A stretch of DNA of 12,716 bases from Desulfobacteraceae bacterium (GCA_003354055.1 PIVQ01000133.1:1-12716), one strand, 5' to 3'; positions 1 to 7,538 are shown, counted from the stretch's first letter. Notes: generated by a model not told the origin, from the sequence alone. Made by a program: numbers and translations.

Positions 1-758
1 CCTGACAGGGACTGGAATCCAACATCCGCCGTACCGCCGTCGCCGGCAAAGGCCATCATGGTGATATCCCGGCCGATACGGTCGTAATATCTTTTGATCC
101 CTGCGAGCATGGAAGAGGTATTGGTCAGAAGGGGATGAAAGGAGGGCACTTTTGTGGCGGTGACGCCGTTGACACCCACGGCGCCGACCCCTGCGGTACA
201 CCCTGGCGGGATCGCAAGAACGGTATTTGAACCGATTTTTCTCAAAGAATGTCTGAAAAGCAACTCCGTGTTGCACCCAAGACAGGCTGATATACCAGGT
301 GCAACAAGATCTTCCATCTGCCCCATGGTGTTGTATATGTCATTGTTTTTAAGGAATGTCAGAGCGGCTTTTTCACCACAGGCCGTCACACAGGCAGGCT
401 CGCCTTCGCATTGTTCACATTTCATGACCTTGCCGGTGAGGGTGTTGGCGGTTATACCCGCATAGGAACAGCTTAAGGTACATATTTTACATCCGATACA
501 GGTATCGTCCTTGAGGGTAACACCCGTCTCAGGATCTTTGGAAAGTGCTCCTACAGGACAGTTTTGAACACATTCCGGTTCAGCGCACTGCCGGCACAAG
601 GCCAGGCCGAATTGATCGTTTTCATCCTTTGCAATCTGAATCCGTGAATGGTCAATACCCCCCTCATCATCAAACTTGCCGGCACAGGCTTTCACACAAT
701 CATCACAGCCGTCGCACAGGTCCGGATAAAAAGCAATGGTCGCATAACTATTTCCCAA
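1..758 (-). CDS. padI: PadI-like beta subunit of phenylglyoxylate-type 2-oxoacid oxidoreductase, N-terminal ferredoxin fusion (3' end outside window)
   Basis: This is the thiamine-diphosphate-binding beta subunit of a 2-oxoacid:acceptor oxidoreductase, cut by the left window edge (252 codons visible). Residues 1-130 form a polyferredoxin with four Cys clusters: C15/18/21/25, C55/58/63/67, C87/90/93/97 and C114/117/123/127. From about residue 155 a PorB-type domain begins (ACLGCNTE, then GDGGTADVGFQSLSG at about 239-253, the ThDP/Mg site). The start is TTG at 758: GGAG lies 8 nt upstream and no in-frame ATG occurs before residue 112. It follows the FAD subunit by 27 nt as the last visible gene of the operon. 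The ferredoxin-beta fusion matches PadI of phenylglyoxylate dehydrogenase in Aromatoleum evansii. The beta-subunit assignment is firm. The exact oxoacid is inferred from subunit composition and neighbours. Confidence 0.85.
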   Translation of the reverse strand, partial: MGNSYATIAFYPDLCDGCDDCVKACAGKFDDEGGIDHSRIQIAKDENDQFGLALCRQCAEPECVQNCPVGALSKDPETGVTLKDDTCIGCKICTLSCSYAGITANTLTGKVMKCEQCEGEPACVTACGEKAALTFLKNNDIYNTMGQMEDLVAPGISACLGCNTELLFRHSLRKIGSNTVLAIPPGCTAGVGAVGVNGVTATKVPSFHPLLTNTSSMLAGIKRYYDRIGRDITMMAFAGDGGTADVGFQSLS

Positions 759-785
759 AACTCTATCTCCTTTATTTAAAATTGT

Positions 786-2066
786 TTAGAACAATTCCCT
801 CATCAGTTGTCTGCCAACTTCAAGGGGGGCTTTTATGAACGCTTCTTTTCGCGAGGAAAGATCGGTTTTGTTCAGGATGAGCTGCTTTAAAATACCGGGA
901 TCCAGTTTGTAATTAATCGCGGAAACCCCTGTTAAGGCATTGTCTTGAAATACGAATTTCCAAAAGCAGTTATTTGACGGATCATCCGCCGGATTACTCG
1001 CCGGCTCTCCCGATGAATGGACATCAGATGTCTTGTTGGAAGAATAATCGACGATGTTTCCGATGGAAAAAGCGAAATTATCGAAAAAGCCAAAAGTATT
1101 CATATTAAGGTTTCCAAGATAATCGGTGACATAATCATCCTGGGCCATGTCCATACCGGCTGTTTTTCCCTGTTCTGCGGCACTGGGAATGGTGCCGCCG
1201 ATGGCTTTCTTCTCAGAGAAAAAACCGGGTGCTGCTGCAACATCTCCGGCTGCCCATACATTGTCGGCTGAGGTTCGCAGCCGTTCATCCACAACAATGC
1301 CCTGTTCACAGTTAATCCCTGAACCTTTCAGGAAACCCGTATTCGGACGGATTCCCGCGGCAACAATCACAAGATCTGCGGATATTTCTTCGCCGTCAGT
1401 AAATGAAAGGACGGTCTGGCCGTTCTTTTTACTGGCGCAGGACACCTGTCTGCCGGTGAGAATGGTGATACCGTTAGCAAGAAAGACTTTCTCAATACGC
1501 AAGGATGCCTCAGCATCGAAATTGGTCGGCATGATCTGATCCAGGGTTTCAACAATGCTCACGTTAAGACCTGCCTTGGCAAGATTCTCAGCCGCGTGCA
1601 TCCCGATAAAACCCGCCCCGATGACGACGGCAGAGTCTCCCTTGGACATACTCTTCCGGATCATTGTCGCATCTTCAAGAGTCCGGATGCAAAAACAATC
1701 CACCTCATCCAGGCCCGGTACCGGCGGTACCCAAGCGGCTGCGCCGGTTGCGATCAGCAATTTATCGTAATTGATCTGCCTGCTGTGGTTCAATAAAATC
1801 TGTTTTTTTGCGGTGTCAAGACCGGTTGCCCTGGCATCTTTAATTAAATTGATGTTCAGGTTTTTAAAATAATCTCTTTTCCTGATATCCATGAACCCCT
1901 TGCTGGTCTTACCGGCAATGACATAGGGCAATGCTGTTGGAGAATACAGATGATCCGGTTCCGCCGTCACAATGGTCAGGCTGGATTTCTGATCGTATCG
2001 CCGAATGGATTCAAGGGCGGAAAGTCCTGCATGGCTTGCACCTAAAATAAGATAGTTGGTTTCCAT
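786..2066 (-). CDS. padH: PadH-like FAD/NAD(P)-binding epsilon subunit of the 2-oxoacid oxidoreductase
   Basis: This 426-residue flavoprotein belongs to the NADH-oxidase / pyridine-nucleotide-disulfide reductase superfamily. An N-terminal FAD dinucleotide fold carries the motif GASHAG (9-14). A second Rossmann fold for NAD(P) carries VVIGAGFIG (147-155). The FAD-contacting WAAGDVA lies at 271-277. In phenylglyoxylate:NAD+ oxidoreductase the epsilon subunit passes electrons from the Fe-S core to NAD+, and the placement between alpha and beta genes matches padGHI order. A low-complexity Ser/Asn/Pro/Asp-rich stretch (about 341-367) interrupts the C-terminal domain and looks like a lineage-specific loop. 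The start is ATG with AGGA about 8 nt upstream and a 9-nt gap after the alpha gene. A stand-alone NADH oxidase is possible but unlikely given the tight operon. Confidence 0.85.
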   Translation of the reverse strand: METNYLILGASHAGLSALESIRRYDQKSSLTIVTAEPDHLYSPTALPYVIAGKTSKGFMDIRKRDYFKNLNINLIKDARATGLDTAKKQILLNHSRQINYDKLLIATGAAAWVPPVPGLDEVDCFCIRTLEDATMIRKSMSKGDSAVVIGAGFIGMHAAENLAKAGLNVSIVETLDQIMPTNFDAEASLRIEKVFLANGITILTGRQVSCASKKNGQTVLSFTDGEEISADLVIVAAGIRPNTGFLKGSGINCEQGIVVDERLRTSADNVWAAGDVAAAPGFFSEKKAIGGTIPSAAEQGKTAGMDMAQDDYVTDYLGNLNMNTFGFFDNFAFSIGNIVDYSSNKTSDVHSSGEPASNPADDPSNNCFWKFVFQDNALTGVSAINYKLDPGILKQLILNKTDLSSRKEAFIKAPLEVGRQLMRELF

Positions 2067-2075
2067 GATAAAGTC

Positions 2076-3272
2076 CTATTCATTAATCCATATTGTTGAT
2101 TCAGGGACATCCCCGTTGAGAGCTTTTTTCGTAGTTTCGATGGTATCCTTGAAATCGTTGATGGTGATGTCGGCTCCGGCCAGTCCACCGATAAAGCTGA
2201 CAGCCGGGATCCGTTCTTCCATTTGATACATCACACCTAAAAGCTCCTGGTACACGGGACCGCAGTTCCATCCGAAGCTGACTGACCGGTCAATAACGCC
2301 CACGGCCTTCACTTTGGAAACAGCCTTTAAGAGTTGAGCCTTGGGAAAGGGCCGCATGGTTTTAATTTTGATCAACCCGACTTTTTCTCCGGCATCCCGC
2401 ATCTCATCAACGGCGTCTTTACCGGCGCCGGTCATGCCGCCAATGGTGACTATTGAGAAATCTGCATCCTCCAGCCGATATTCTTCCACTAAAGGTGCAT
2501 AGCTTCTTCCTGTCAGCTTCCCCCATTCTTCGTGAACGCTGGTAATGACATCAAGGGCATTCTGCATTCCTTTGCAGGATCCTTTCCTGTACCGGACAAA
2601 CCGAGAGGGCCCCACACCGCCGGCTCCACCGGTCAGGGGATCTACGCCCATGGGTTTTTCCGGATCAAGGGCAACATGCCAGTTGACATTTTTTTCGCCC
2701 AGGAACCCGTCCACCATGTCCTGGTCGGGTAACAGCACCTTTTCCACGCCGTAGGACTGGTAGTTTCCATCGTGACAGACATTGACAGGATTCATCACAT
2801 CGCGGTCTTCCGCGATTCGGTAGGCCATGATCATTGTATCCAGAATTTCCTGGTTGGTTTCGCAATACATTTGAATCCAGCCGACTTCCCGAACGGTCAT
2901 GGCATCCTGCTGTCCTCCCCACACACACTGGGGAGTAATCCCGTCCCGGGTTACAAGAGACATAACAATGGGAAGCCGCAGGGGAGGGGTTCTAAAATAG
3001 GGTTCGAACATAAAGGCAAGCCCTTGGCCGCAGGTGGCGGTAAACGTTCTGGCACCGGCTAAGCAGGCTCCCTGGAGGACTGACAATACACTGTGCTCTC
3101 CTTCAACATCCATCAAGTCTGCGTCTATAACGCCGTCAGCGACGAACTGGGCAATATACTCGGCAAGTGAGGATTGAGGGGTTATAGGATAAACCGCTAC
3201 CATATCGGGTTTGGCTTTTGAAACGCCCCATGCAGCAGCCTCATTCCCATCGCAAACGATTGATTTACTCAT
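2076..3272 (-). CDS. padG: PadG-like alpha subunit of 2-oxoacid:acceptor oxidoreductase
   Basis: This 398-residue PorA-type alpha subunit contains the pyrimidine-binding domain of the ThDP enzyme. Visible hallmarks are YPITPQSS (28-35), the signature of the PFOR/IOR alpha family, the EGEHS segment (57-61) and a C-terminal transketolase-C-like region with IGGMTGAGKDA and DRSVSFG. With beta it forms the active site that decarboxylates a 2-oxoacid to an acyl-CoA. Its ATG overlaps the stop of the small ferredoxin subunit (ATGA, 4 nt), indicating translational coupling. Length and order match PadG of phenylglyoxylate dehydrogenase. Pyruvate, 2-oxoisovalerate and indolepyruvate enzymes share these motifs, so aromatic specificity rests on the epsilon subunit, the beta fusion and the BamBC neighbour. 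Confidence 0.88.
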   Translation of the reverse strand: MSKSIVCDGNEAAAWGVSKAKPDMVAVYPITPQSSLAEYIAQFVADGVIDADLMDVEGEHSVLSVLQGACLAGARTFTATCGQGLAFMFEPYFRTPPLRLPIVMSLVTRDGITPQCVWGGQQDAMTVREVGWIQMYCETNQEILDTMIMAYRIAEDRDVMNPVNVCHDGNYQSYGVEKVLLPDQDMVDGFLGEKNVNWHVALDPEKPMGVDPLTGGAGGVGPSRFVRYRKGSCKGMQNALDVITSVHEEWGKLTGRSYAPLVEEYRLEDADFSIVTIGGMTGAGKDAVDEMRDAGEKVGLIKIKTMRPFPKAQLLKAVSKVKAVGVIDRSVSFGWNCGPVYQELLGVMYQMEERIPAVSFIGGLAGADITINDFKDTIETTKKALNGDVPESTIWINE

Positions 3273-3562
3273 ATTTCGGTTTCCTCTTCCATTTTGATTG
3301 CATTATGGGGGCATTCAGCCGCACAAACTCCACAACCTTTACAGATATCAAGGTTTGCCTCAAACCATGTGGATTTTTCCTGGATGCACTGGGTTGGGCA
3401 ATAAAGCCAGCAGGTCGCACATTTTACGCAATTTTTGCGCATGATAACCGGACGCATGGCCCGCCAGTCACCGGTTTTAAGAAATACGAATTTTGTTGCA
3501 ATGGGGCAAAGGTCGTTGGGAATGGTTGAACTGTCAAAGGGAGGTTTGGATTGTTTAATCAT
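3269..3562 (-). CDS. padF: PadF-like delta subunit, 2x[4Fe-4S] ferredoxin
   Basis: This 97-residue protein is the delta (ferredoxin-like) subunit of the oxidoreductase. It has two classic cluster motifs: C45-x2-C48-x2-C51-x3-C55-P and C74-x2-C77-x2-C80-x3-C84-P. The N-terminal 40 residues, including GDWRAMRPVI just before the first cluster, are the family's usual lead-in. It should carry electrons from the ThDP site on alpha/beta towards the polyferredoxin of beta and the FAD subunit. It overlaps both neighbours by 4 nt (ATGA at 3559-3562 and at 3269-3272), so it is translationally coupled in a gamma-delta-alpha cassette. Confidence 0.88.
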   Translation of the reverse strand: MIKQSKPPFDSSTIPNDLCPIATKFVFLKTGDWRAMRPVIMRKNCVKCATCWLYCPTQCIQEKSTWFEANLDICKGCGVCAAECPHNAIKMEEETEI

Positions 3563-4131
3563 TTAGATCCTCCTTGGTTAAGCTCTTGAATAACGGTTTT
3601 CTCATAGCCTTGGGTGACTGCTTCAATATTTTTGTCCAGGGCGGCATCCCTGAATGCTATGGATTCCATGGCTTTGTTAATTGATCCCACAGATACAAAT
3701 CCTGTGGTTTTGGCAAACACGCCGAGCATGATGGTGTTTGTAATGGGTCTTCCGATGATGTCCATGGCAAGCCCGAAGGCGTCCACGACCCCGACCTTGG
3801 AGACGGAGTCCGGAATGGATAGCTGTGAGGCGTCCTTCTTGGTGGCTTGGATCAGCACGGCTTTGTCGTTGATCCCATTGAAAATATTTACTGATTTTGA
3901 CAGGGTGGGGTCCAGGCAGACAATACAGTCCGGGGCGTAAATATTGGTGATCTGTCTGATTTCTTTATCCCCGAAACGAAGAAAGGCTTCAACCGGCGCA
4001 CCACGCCTTTCAAACCCGAAAGAGGGGATTGCCTTTACAAAATGACCTTCTTCGGAAAGGGCTTTGGCCAGAATTTTTGAAGCCATAACGGCCCCTTGCC
4101 CACCCCGCCCATGAAAACGCATTTCAAACAT
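3559..4131 (-). CDS. padE: PadE-like gamma subunit of 2-oxoacid:acceptor oxidoreductase
   Basis: This 190-residue gamma subunit belongs to the PorG/IorB family. It opens with the diagnostic FHGRGGQGAVMASKILA segment (GRGGQGA at 8-14), followed by SFGFERRGAPVEAFLR, also characteristic of the family. It is a structural subunit of the complex and contributes to the CoA region. The start ATG at 4131 has a strong GGAGGTG Shine-Dalgarno 4-5 nt upstream. The gene begins 92 nt after the VOC protein, with no promoter or hairpin visible between them, so it is probably transcribed from the sigma-54 promoter at 4718-4733. It overlaps the next gene by 4 nt. Confidence 0.88.
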   Translation of the reverse strand: MFEMRFHGRGGQGAVMASKILAKALSEEGHFVKAIPSFGFERRGAPVEAFLRFGDKEIRQITNIYAPDCIVCLDPTLSKSVNIFNGINDKAVLIQATKKDASQLSIPDSVSKVGVVDAFGLAMDIIGRPITNTIMLGVFAKTTGFVSVGSINKAMESIAFRDAALDKNIEAVTQGYEKTVIQELNQGGSK

Positions 4132-4223
4132 GACACCTCCAGAAAATTTAATTTAAAGGTCTTGTAATTGTTTGTTTTTTTGAGTCTGTTCCTAAAATGC
4201 TCAGATCACACGAAAATGAGTTG

Positions 4224-4643
4224 CTATTTTTTGAGCTCATCCCATTTGTAATCAATGAGTTCAAGCAACACTCCGTTCATTTTTTTCGGATGGATAAAGG
4301 AAAATTCACAGTCACGAAACTGCCTTGCACCACCGATAAACGGATAGTCTTTTTCTTTCAGTTCATCCATGGATTGTCTTGTGTTATCAACGTTTAAACT
4401 GATGAGCATGACGCCTTCGCCTCTTTTTTCTATAAATTTAGCCACATCCCCGTCCGGTGTCGTGGATTCCATCAGTTCAAAACCAACTTGACCGACCCAG
4501 TATCGCGCAACTTTAATTTTTTCAGGCTCATCAATATAGGCATCGTCGGGTTCTGTTTTTCCAAGAACCGGTTCCCACACTTTTCGTGCTTCATCAAGAT
4601 TTTTAACTGCGATACAAATGTGATCAATTTTATTAATTTCCAA
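4224..4643 (-). CDS. VOC-superfamily protein resembling methylmalonyl-CoA epimerase, with the third metal ligand missing
   Basis: This 139-residue glyoxalase/VOC-fold protein is closest in pattern to methylmalonyl-CoA epimerase: IDHICIAVKNLDEA at 6-19, TPDGDVAKFIEKRGEG at 62-77, and a C-terminal LLELID at 126-131. Likely metal ligands H8, E56 and E128 are present. The epimerase motif GLHHI is replaced by GVMLI (77-81), removing the usual histidine ligand, so ordinary epimerase chemistry is doubtful. The start is TTG at 4643, chosen because GGAGGTGA lies about 6 nt upstream and no in-frame ATG is nearby. It is the first gene after the 4718-4733 sigma-54 promoter, ahead of padE. A role on a CoA thioester or aromatic 2-oxoacid/2-hydroxyacid intermediate is conceivable. 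Its function is not recognised. Confidence 0.7.
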   Translation of the reverse strand: MEINKIDHICIAVKNLDEARKVWEPVLGKTEPDDAYIDEPEKIKVARYWVGQVGFELMESTTPDGDVAKFIEKRGEGVMLISLNVDNTRQSMDELKEKDYPFIGGARQFRDCEFSFIHPKKMNGVLLELIDYKWDELKK

Positions 4644-4692
4644 CCTTCACCTCCATAGATATACGCTGATTTCAATTCTATTTTACGGGCAT

Positions 4693-4706
4693 GGCGCCTG
4701 GCGCCT
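4693..4706. repeat. Tandem 7-bp GC-rich repeat (GGCGCCT x2) at the predicted transcription start
   Basis: GGCGCCTGGCGCCT is an exact tandem duplication of a 7-mer containing the palindrome GGCGCC, in an otherwise AT-rich leader. It falls at or just after the transcription start expected from the sigma-54 promoter at 4718-4733. The other two sigma-54 leaders have no equivalent. It may be a small 5' RNA structure or chance. Confidence 0.35.
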
Positions 4707-4717
4707 AATGGGTGACT

Positions 4718-4733
4718 TGCAAAAGACTTGCCA
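4718..4733 (-). promoter_or_regulatory. Sigma-54 (-24/-12) promoter of the VOC-padEFGHI operon
   Basis: On the minus strand the sequence reads TGGCAAGTCTTTTGCA, matching the consensus TGGCAY-N5-TTGCW with the required 10 nt between GG and GC. Transcription should start near 4707, giving a leader of about 64 nt to the TTG start at 4643. It lies about 105 bp below the centre of the proximal enhancer palindrome. Confidence 0.85.
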
Positions 4734-4763
4734 AGAGTTATGTTGGTTCGAGTTCGTCTGTCA

Positions 4764-4776
4764 ATTCAATGGGTTA
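4764..4776. promoter_or_regulatory. IHF-like site between enhancer and sigma-54 promoter (copy 1)
   Basis: ATTCAATGGGTTA fits the IHF consensus WATCAAN4TTR with one mismatch. It is centred about 50 bp above the -12 element. IHF commonly bends DNA at this position in sigma-54 promoters, and similar sites occur at nearly the same distance in the other two copies. Confidence 0.5.
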
Positions 4777-4803
4777 GATGTGTAGGAAAGGGGGGCGTAA
4801 TAC

Positions 4804-4842
4804 AAAAAAGCCCAAACTCTTGAAAAACAGGAGTTTGGGCTT
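4804..4842 (-). terminator. Intrinsic terminator of the bamBC-like operon, overlapping an enhancer palindrome
   Basis: Read on the minus strand, a 15-bp stem (AAGCCCAAACTCCTG pairing with CAAGAGTTTGGGCTT, one mismatch or wobble) closes a T5 loop and is followed by a run of six U. It begins 46 nt after the bamC-like stop codon. The inner 17 bp is the same palindrome used in the putative enhancer, so one sequence may serve both roles. Confidence 0.75.
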
Positions 4843-4878
4843 AATAAATGTCGATAATTTACTCTTGAAAAACAGGAG
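4817..4878. promoter_or_regulatory. Paired-palindrome enhancer (UAS) module, copy 1
   Basis: Two copies of CTCTTGAAAAACAGGAG (4817-4833 and 4862-4878) have centres 45 bp apart. They are dyads of 6+5+6 bp, the same layout as NtrC-type enhancer half-sites. The linker begins TTAATAAATG, shared with the other copies. Centres are about 118 and 163 bp above the predicted start of the VOC-pad transcript, a typical distance for EBP binding. Binding by the EBP at 11614-12716 is inferred from co-occurrence with three sigma-54 promoters. Confidence 0.7.
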
Positions 4879-4887
4879 GTGTTCGGT

Positions 4888-5442
4888 TCAGCGCCTCGAT
4901 ATTCGAGAGAAAGTATCTACAACCTTTTTTTGCCCGTGTTTTTTCACGAGTGACTCGTAGGCCGTCATCAACTCTATTTGATTCTCAGCTTCCTGGGTTT
5001 GTTTTTCTACCGCCGTGACTTCCCTTTCCGAGTAAGTCAAACAGCCTCGTCCGCACATTTGGACACACATCGGCTCCTCAAGCGGGGGGATATCTTCACA
5101 CATGTCGCACTTGAGAGGAAGACCTGAATCGGGTTCTTTGAACCAAGCCCTGGATGGGCAGGAAGCCGGACAGAGAGCGCATTCCGAATATTCCTTTCCG
5201 TCGATCACATAACGATTCCGGCCGCTACATTCGGTTTGGGCATAGTCGCCGGCCCGAACCGGCAACCACTGATCATTTCTTTCATCGATAACCACCTTGA
5301 TCCGGGAGCGGGCCGGGTTAAAGCTGCTGTATTTCGGTTTGGCGTGAAATGCAGCACAGGCCTTTTCACAGGCGCGGCATCCGTTGCATTTGCTCAGGTC
5401 TACGTTTATTTCTTTGATTATTATTTTTGCCGGTTTACTCAT
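4888..5442 (-). CDS. bamC: BamC-like [4Fe-4S] electron-transfer subunit
   Basis: This 184-residue ferredoxin-type protein closely matches the layout of BamC, the partner of BamB in class II benzoyl-CoA reductase. Clusters are CNGCRACEKAC near the N-terminus, ECALCPASCPSR in the middle and KCDMCEDIPPLEEPMCVQMC followed by GRGC, enough Cys for about three [4Fe-4S] clusters. Family-typical segments FHAKPKYSSFNPARSRI and FKEPDSGLPLKCDMCE are present. The start is ATG at 5442, preceded by GGGAGGT. A longer frame from 5478 would overlap bamB and lacks such a site. The gap to the BamB-like stop is 19 nt. The C-terminal 40 residues are charged and helical. It should relay electrons to or from the BamB-like pterin site. 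The symbol marks the family; true orthology is unproven. Confidence 0.82.
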   Translation of the reverse strand: MSKPAKIIIKEINVDLSKCNGCRACEKACAAFHAKPKYSSFNPARSRIKVVIDERNDQWLPVRAGDYAQTECSGRNRYVIDGKEYSECALCPASCPSRAWFKEPDSGLPLKCDMCEDIPPLEEPMCVQMCGRGCLTYSEREVTAVEKQTQEAENQIELMTAYESLVKKHGQKKVVDTFSRISRR

Positions 5443-5461
5443 CGTTTCTTTACCTCCCGGA

Positions 5462-7489
5462 CTATTTATTCTTGTCAATGTACTCAGTCAGAGTGAAATT
5501 TTCAGCTTTACGGAAAGTCACTTGGGCATCCTTCGGCCTTCCTTCTGAGTAACATGATTGATCCTTGTAGCAGATATCTTCATCTCCTTTAATGAGTCCC
5601 TTTTTGACCAGTTCTTCGGCAACGTCATCCAAGCCTAATTTATCCAGCGTTTTTTTGGTAGGAACGCCTTCGTTGGTCCACCCTTTGAATGTGTAGTAGT
5701 CGCTTAGAAGCTGCTGCTCGTTTGCAGGCTCCCTTTTCTTCCAGTGATCTTTCGGCGGCTTTTCATCGGCTCTTTTCAATCCGCGACTCATATTGACCGC
5801 CCTGACAAGGTTTCTGTTTCTTCTGGCTACCTGCCACAAGCCATCGGCGTTCATTTCGATTCCGGTCGCCAATTTGAGGAAAGTGGGTATGTTGTAGATG
5901 TTGTATGCGGAACCGCCACCGAATTGACCTCTAAATGATGAACAGAAGGCACAAAGGCCAAGGGCGTCATCTACGTAGTGCATGGTTTCGTTCCAATCAC
6001 AAATATTAATAGCCGCTTCAAATGACGGATGGGTGCGCGGTTCCCATTCCTTGAAAAATTTTTTAAACCTCTCGGGTGCCGACATCCATTCGTCGGTAAA
6101 TGCCTTTCTCTCCGCAGGGTCTTTAATCGGATCCTGCGGATAAGAGCCCTCGGTCTGATTAATCGCCATCTTGTCACTGGTGCAATACATGAGATAGTAC
6201 GGGTAATTGACTTTGCCCAGCTTAAGCGGTATCTGCTCAAATTTTTTCATTGTGTTATGGTCATAAGCTTCGGCACCATTTCCGATCTGACGGGCTGCTT
6301 GATAGACACCATTGGCCAGGACATCCCCGATTCCTTCCCGCCGGACAAGCTTTTCAAGAAGATAGTAAAACCTGTCGGCGGATTTTTCCGGAAAATCAGG
6401 CAGTTCCTTATCAGTTAAAATGCCTGCGTCGTAAAGTTCGATGGCAAAAGCTATGGTTTGTGGTGCGGAATAGCTGTCTACGCCGTACTCCTGGCTTAGA
6501 GCCATTATGTCGAAAGTAAAGGGAAGCTCTTCAAATGCCGCCATATGCCAGGTGCCTTTGCCAAAGCATTTCAACATGTACCTTTGCCGTCCGGGGGGCT
6601 TAACCACGAGATGGCAGTTTTTAGGACAATGGTAGCAGCCTTGCAGCCGGTCGCGGATTTTCAGAGTGTATTCCTTCCATCTGTCTTCTTGCTCCTGATG
6701 CCAGAAGTCTTTTCTCCGTGTGCGTGCATTGCCCCAGGCAAAATTGTTATGGTGCCAGGCATCGTTCCACTCGATTGCCATGAGATCCCCGTTAAACGGA
6801 CTTTCATTTATATCCTGGTAGTGTTGAAGGCATAATTTGAACAGTTCTTCTGGGTGGGCAACTTGAAAATCTTTTGTGCCGCGAACTGCGATCGCCTTTA
6901 GCCTCTTATCCCCCATAACCACCCCGACACCGCGAGATGCAGAGGCGTTATAGTGTTCTATGGATGCCATGAAAAGCCTGTTTTCTCCGGCAAGCCCGAT
7001 TGCAGCAACTTGAATATCGCGATCGTTTAACTCATCTTTAATAGCATGCGCAGTTTCCTGAGCCCCCATTCCCTTGAGGTGAGAGGCGTCCCGCAGCTCG
7101 ACTTTGTCATTGTGTATCCACAAATATACCAAATCTTCAGCTTTGCCTCGAAGAACAATCTGATCGTAGCCGGCATGTTTGAGTTCCGGTCCAAAATAAC
7201 CGCCAAAAATCGAATTGGAAAACATGTTCGTCTGGGGAGAAATGGTATTGACCATCGTTCGGTTGGCTGCAGGGATTGGAGTACCGTCAAAAAGGCCTGC
7301 GCTGAATATAAGCAAATTATCAGGAGAAAATGCATCGGCCGCAGGGCTCACCCGATCCCATATTAATCTGGCGGCTGCGCCATTACCACCTAAATGAAGC
7401 CTGGTTACCTCGGGGTCTGTTTCTACCCGCTCAATATTGCCGACACTCAAATCGACTTCCAGATTAATGCCTGTCTCTCCATATCTCAT
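5462..7489 (-). CDS. bamB: BamB-like tungsten pterin oxidoreductase (AOR family; class II benzoyl-CoA reductase active-site type)
   Basis: This 675-residue member of the aldehyde:ferredoxin oxidoreductase family is of the BamB branch, not a simple aldehyde oxidase. The N-terminus MRYGETGINLEVDLSVGNIE is BamB-like, and NNFAWGNARTRRKDFW at 248-263 is a BamB signature. A [4Fe-4S] cluster is expected from C285-x2-C288-x3-C292 plus a distal Cys (C513 or C516). H246 and C308 (in MLKCF) fall where I recall BamB holding its active-site His and tungsten-coordinating Cys. It is slightly longer than typical BamB because of a C-terminal tail. AGGAGG lies 6 nt before the ATG. It forms an operon with the BamC-like gene under the sigma-54 promoter at 7539-7554. 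BamDEFGHI are absent here, so it may be a paralogue acting on another aroyl-CoA. Confidence 0.85.
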   Translation of the reverse strand: MRYGETGINLEVDLSVGNIERVETDPEVTRLHLGGNGAAARLIWDRVSPAADAFSPDNLLIFSAGLFDGTPIPAANRTMVNTISPQTNMFSNSIFGGYFGPELKHAGYDQIVLRGKAEDLVYLWIHNDKVELRDASHLKGMGAQETAHAIKDELNDRDIQVAAIGLAGENRLFMASIEHYNASASRGVGVVMGDKRLKAIAVRGTKDFQVAHPEELFKLCLQHYQDINESPFNGDLMAIEWNDAWHHNNFAWGNARTRRKDFWHQEQEDRWKEYTLKIRDRLQGCYHCPKNCHLVVKPPGRQRYMLKCFGKGTWHMAAFEELPFTFDIMALSQEYGVDSYSAPQTIAFAIELYDAGILTDKELPDFPEKSADRFYYLLEKLVRREGIGDVLANGVYQAARQIGNGAEAYDHNTMKKFEQIPLKLGKVNYPYYLMYCTSDKMAINQTEGSYPQDPIKDPAERKAFTDEWMSAPERFKKFFKEWEPRTHPSFEAAINICDWNETMHYVDDALGLCAFCSSFRGQFGGGSAYNIYNIPTFLKLATGIEMNADGLWQVARRNRNLVRAVNMSRGLKRADEKPPKDHWKKREPANEQQLLSDYYTFKGWTNEGVPTKKTLDKLGLDDVAEELVKKGLIKGDEDICYKDQSCYSEGRPKDAQVTFRKAENFTLTEYIDKNK

Positions 7490-7538
7490 AACATGCCTCC
7501 TAAAAGAAATACGATGATTTTATTTTATGAATATAAAG

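Noticed and set aside
154..838. Plus-strand ORFs at the left end, and many others across the window
   Set aside because: They are antisense shadows of well-supported minus-strand genes, without ribosome sites or family resemblance.
2076..4131. Pyruvate or indolepyruvate oxidoreductase
   Set aside because: Four-subunit PFOR and two-subunit IOR lack the FAD epsilon subunit and the polyferredoxin-beta fusion seen here. The five-gene order gamma-delta-alpha-epsilon-beta matches padEFGHI, though the substrate stays inferred.
4132..4223. Separate promoter for padEFGHI in the gap after the VOC gene
   Set aside because: No -24/-12 element, enhancer dyad or terminator hairpin is visible in these 92 bp. 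Co-transcription with the VOC gene is simpler.
5462..7489. Classical aldehyde:ferredoxin oxidoreductase (for example phenylacetaldehyde oxidation)
   Set aside because: The N-terminal MRYGETGINLEVDLS pattern, the NARTRRKDFW segment and the BamC-like partner fit the BamB branch rather than the AorB branch, although the superfamily is the same.
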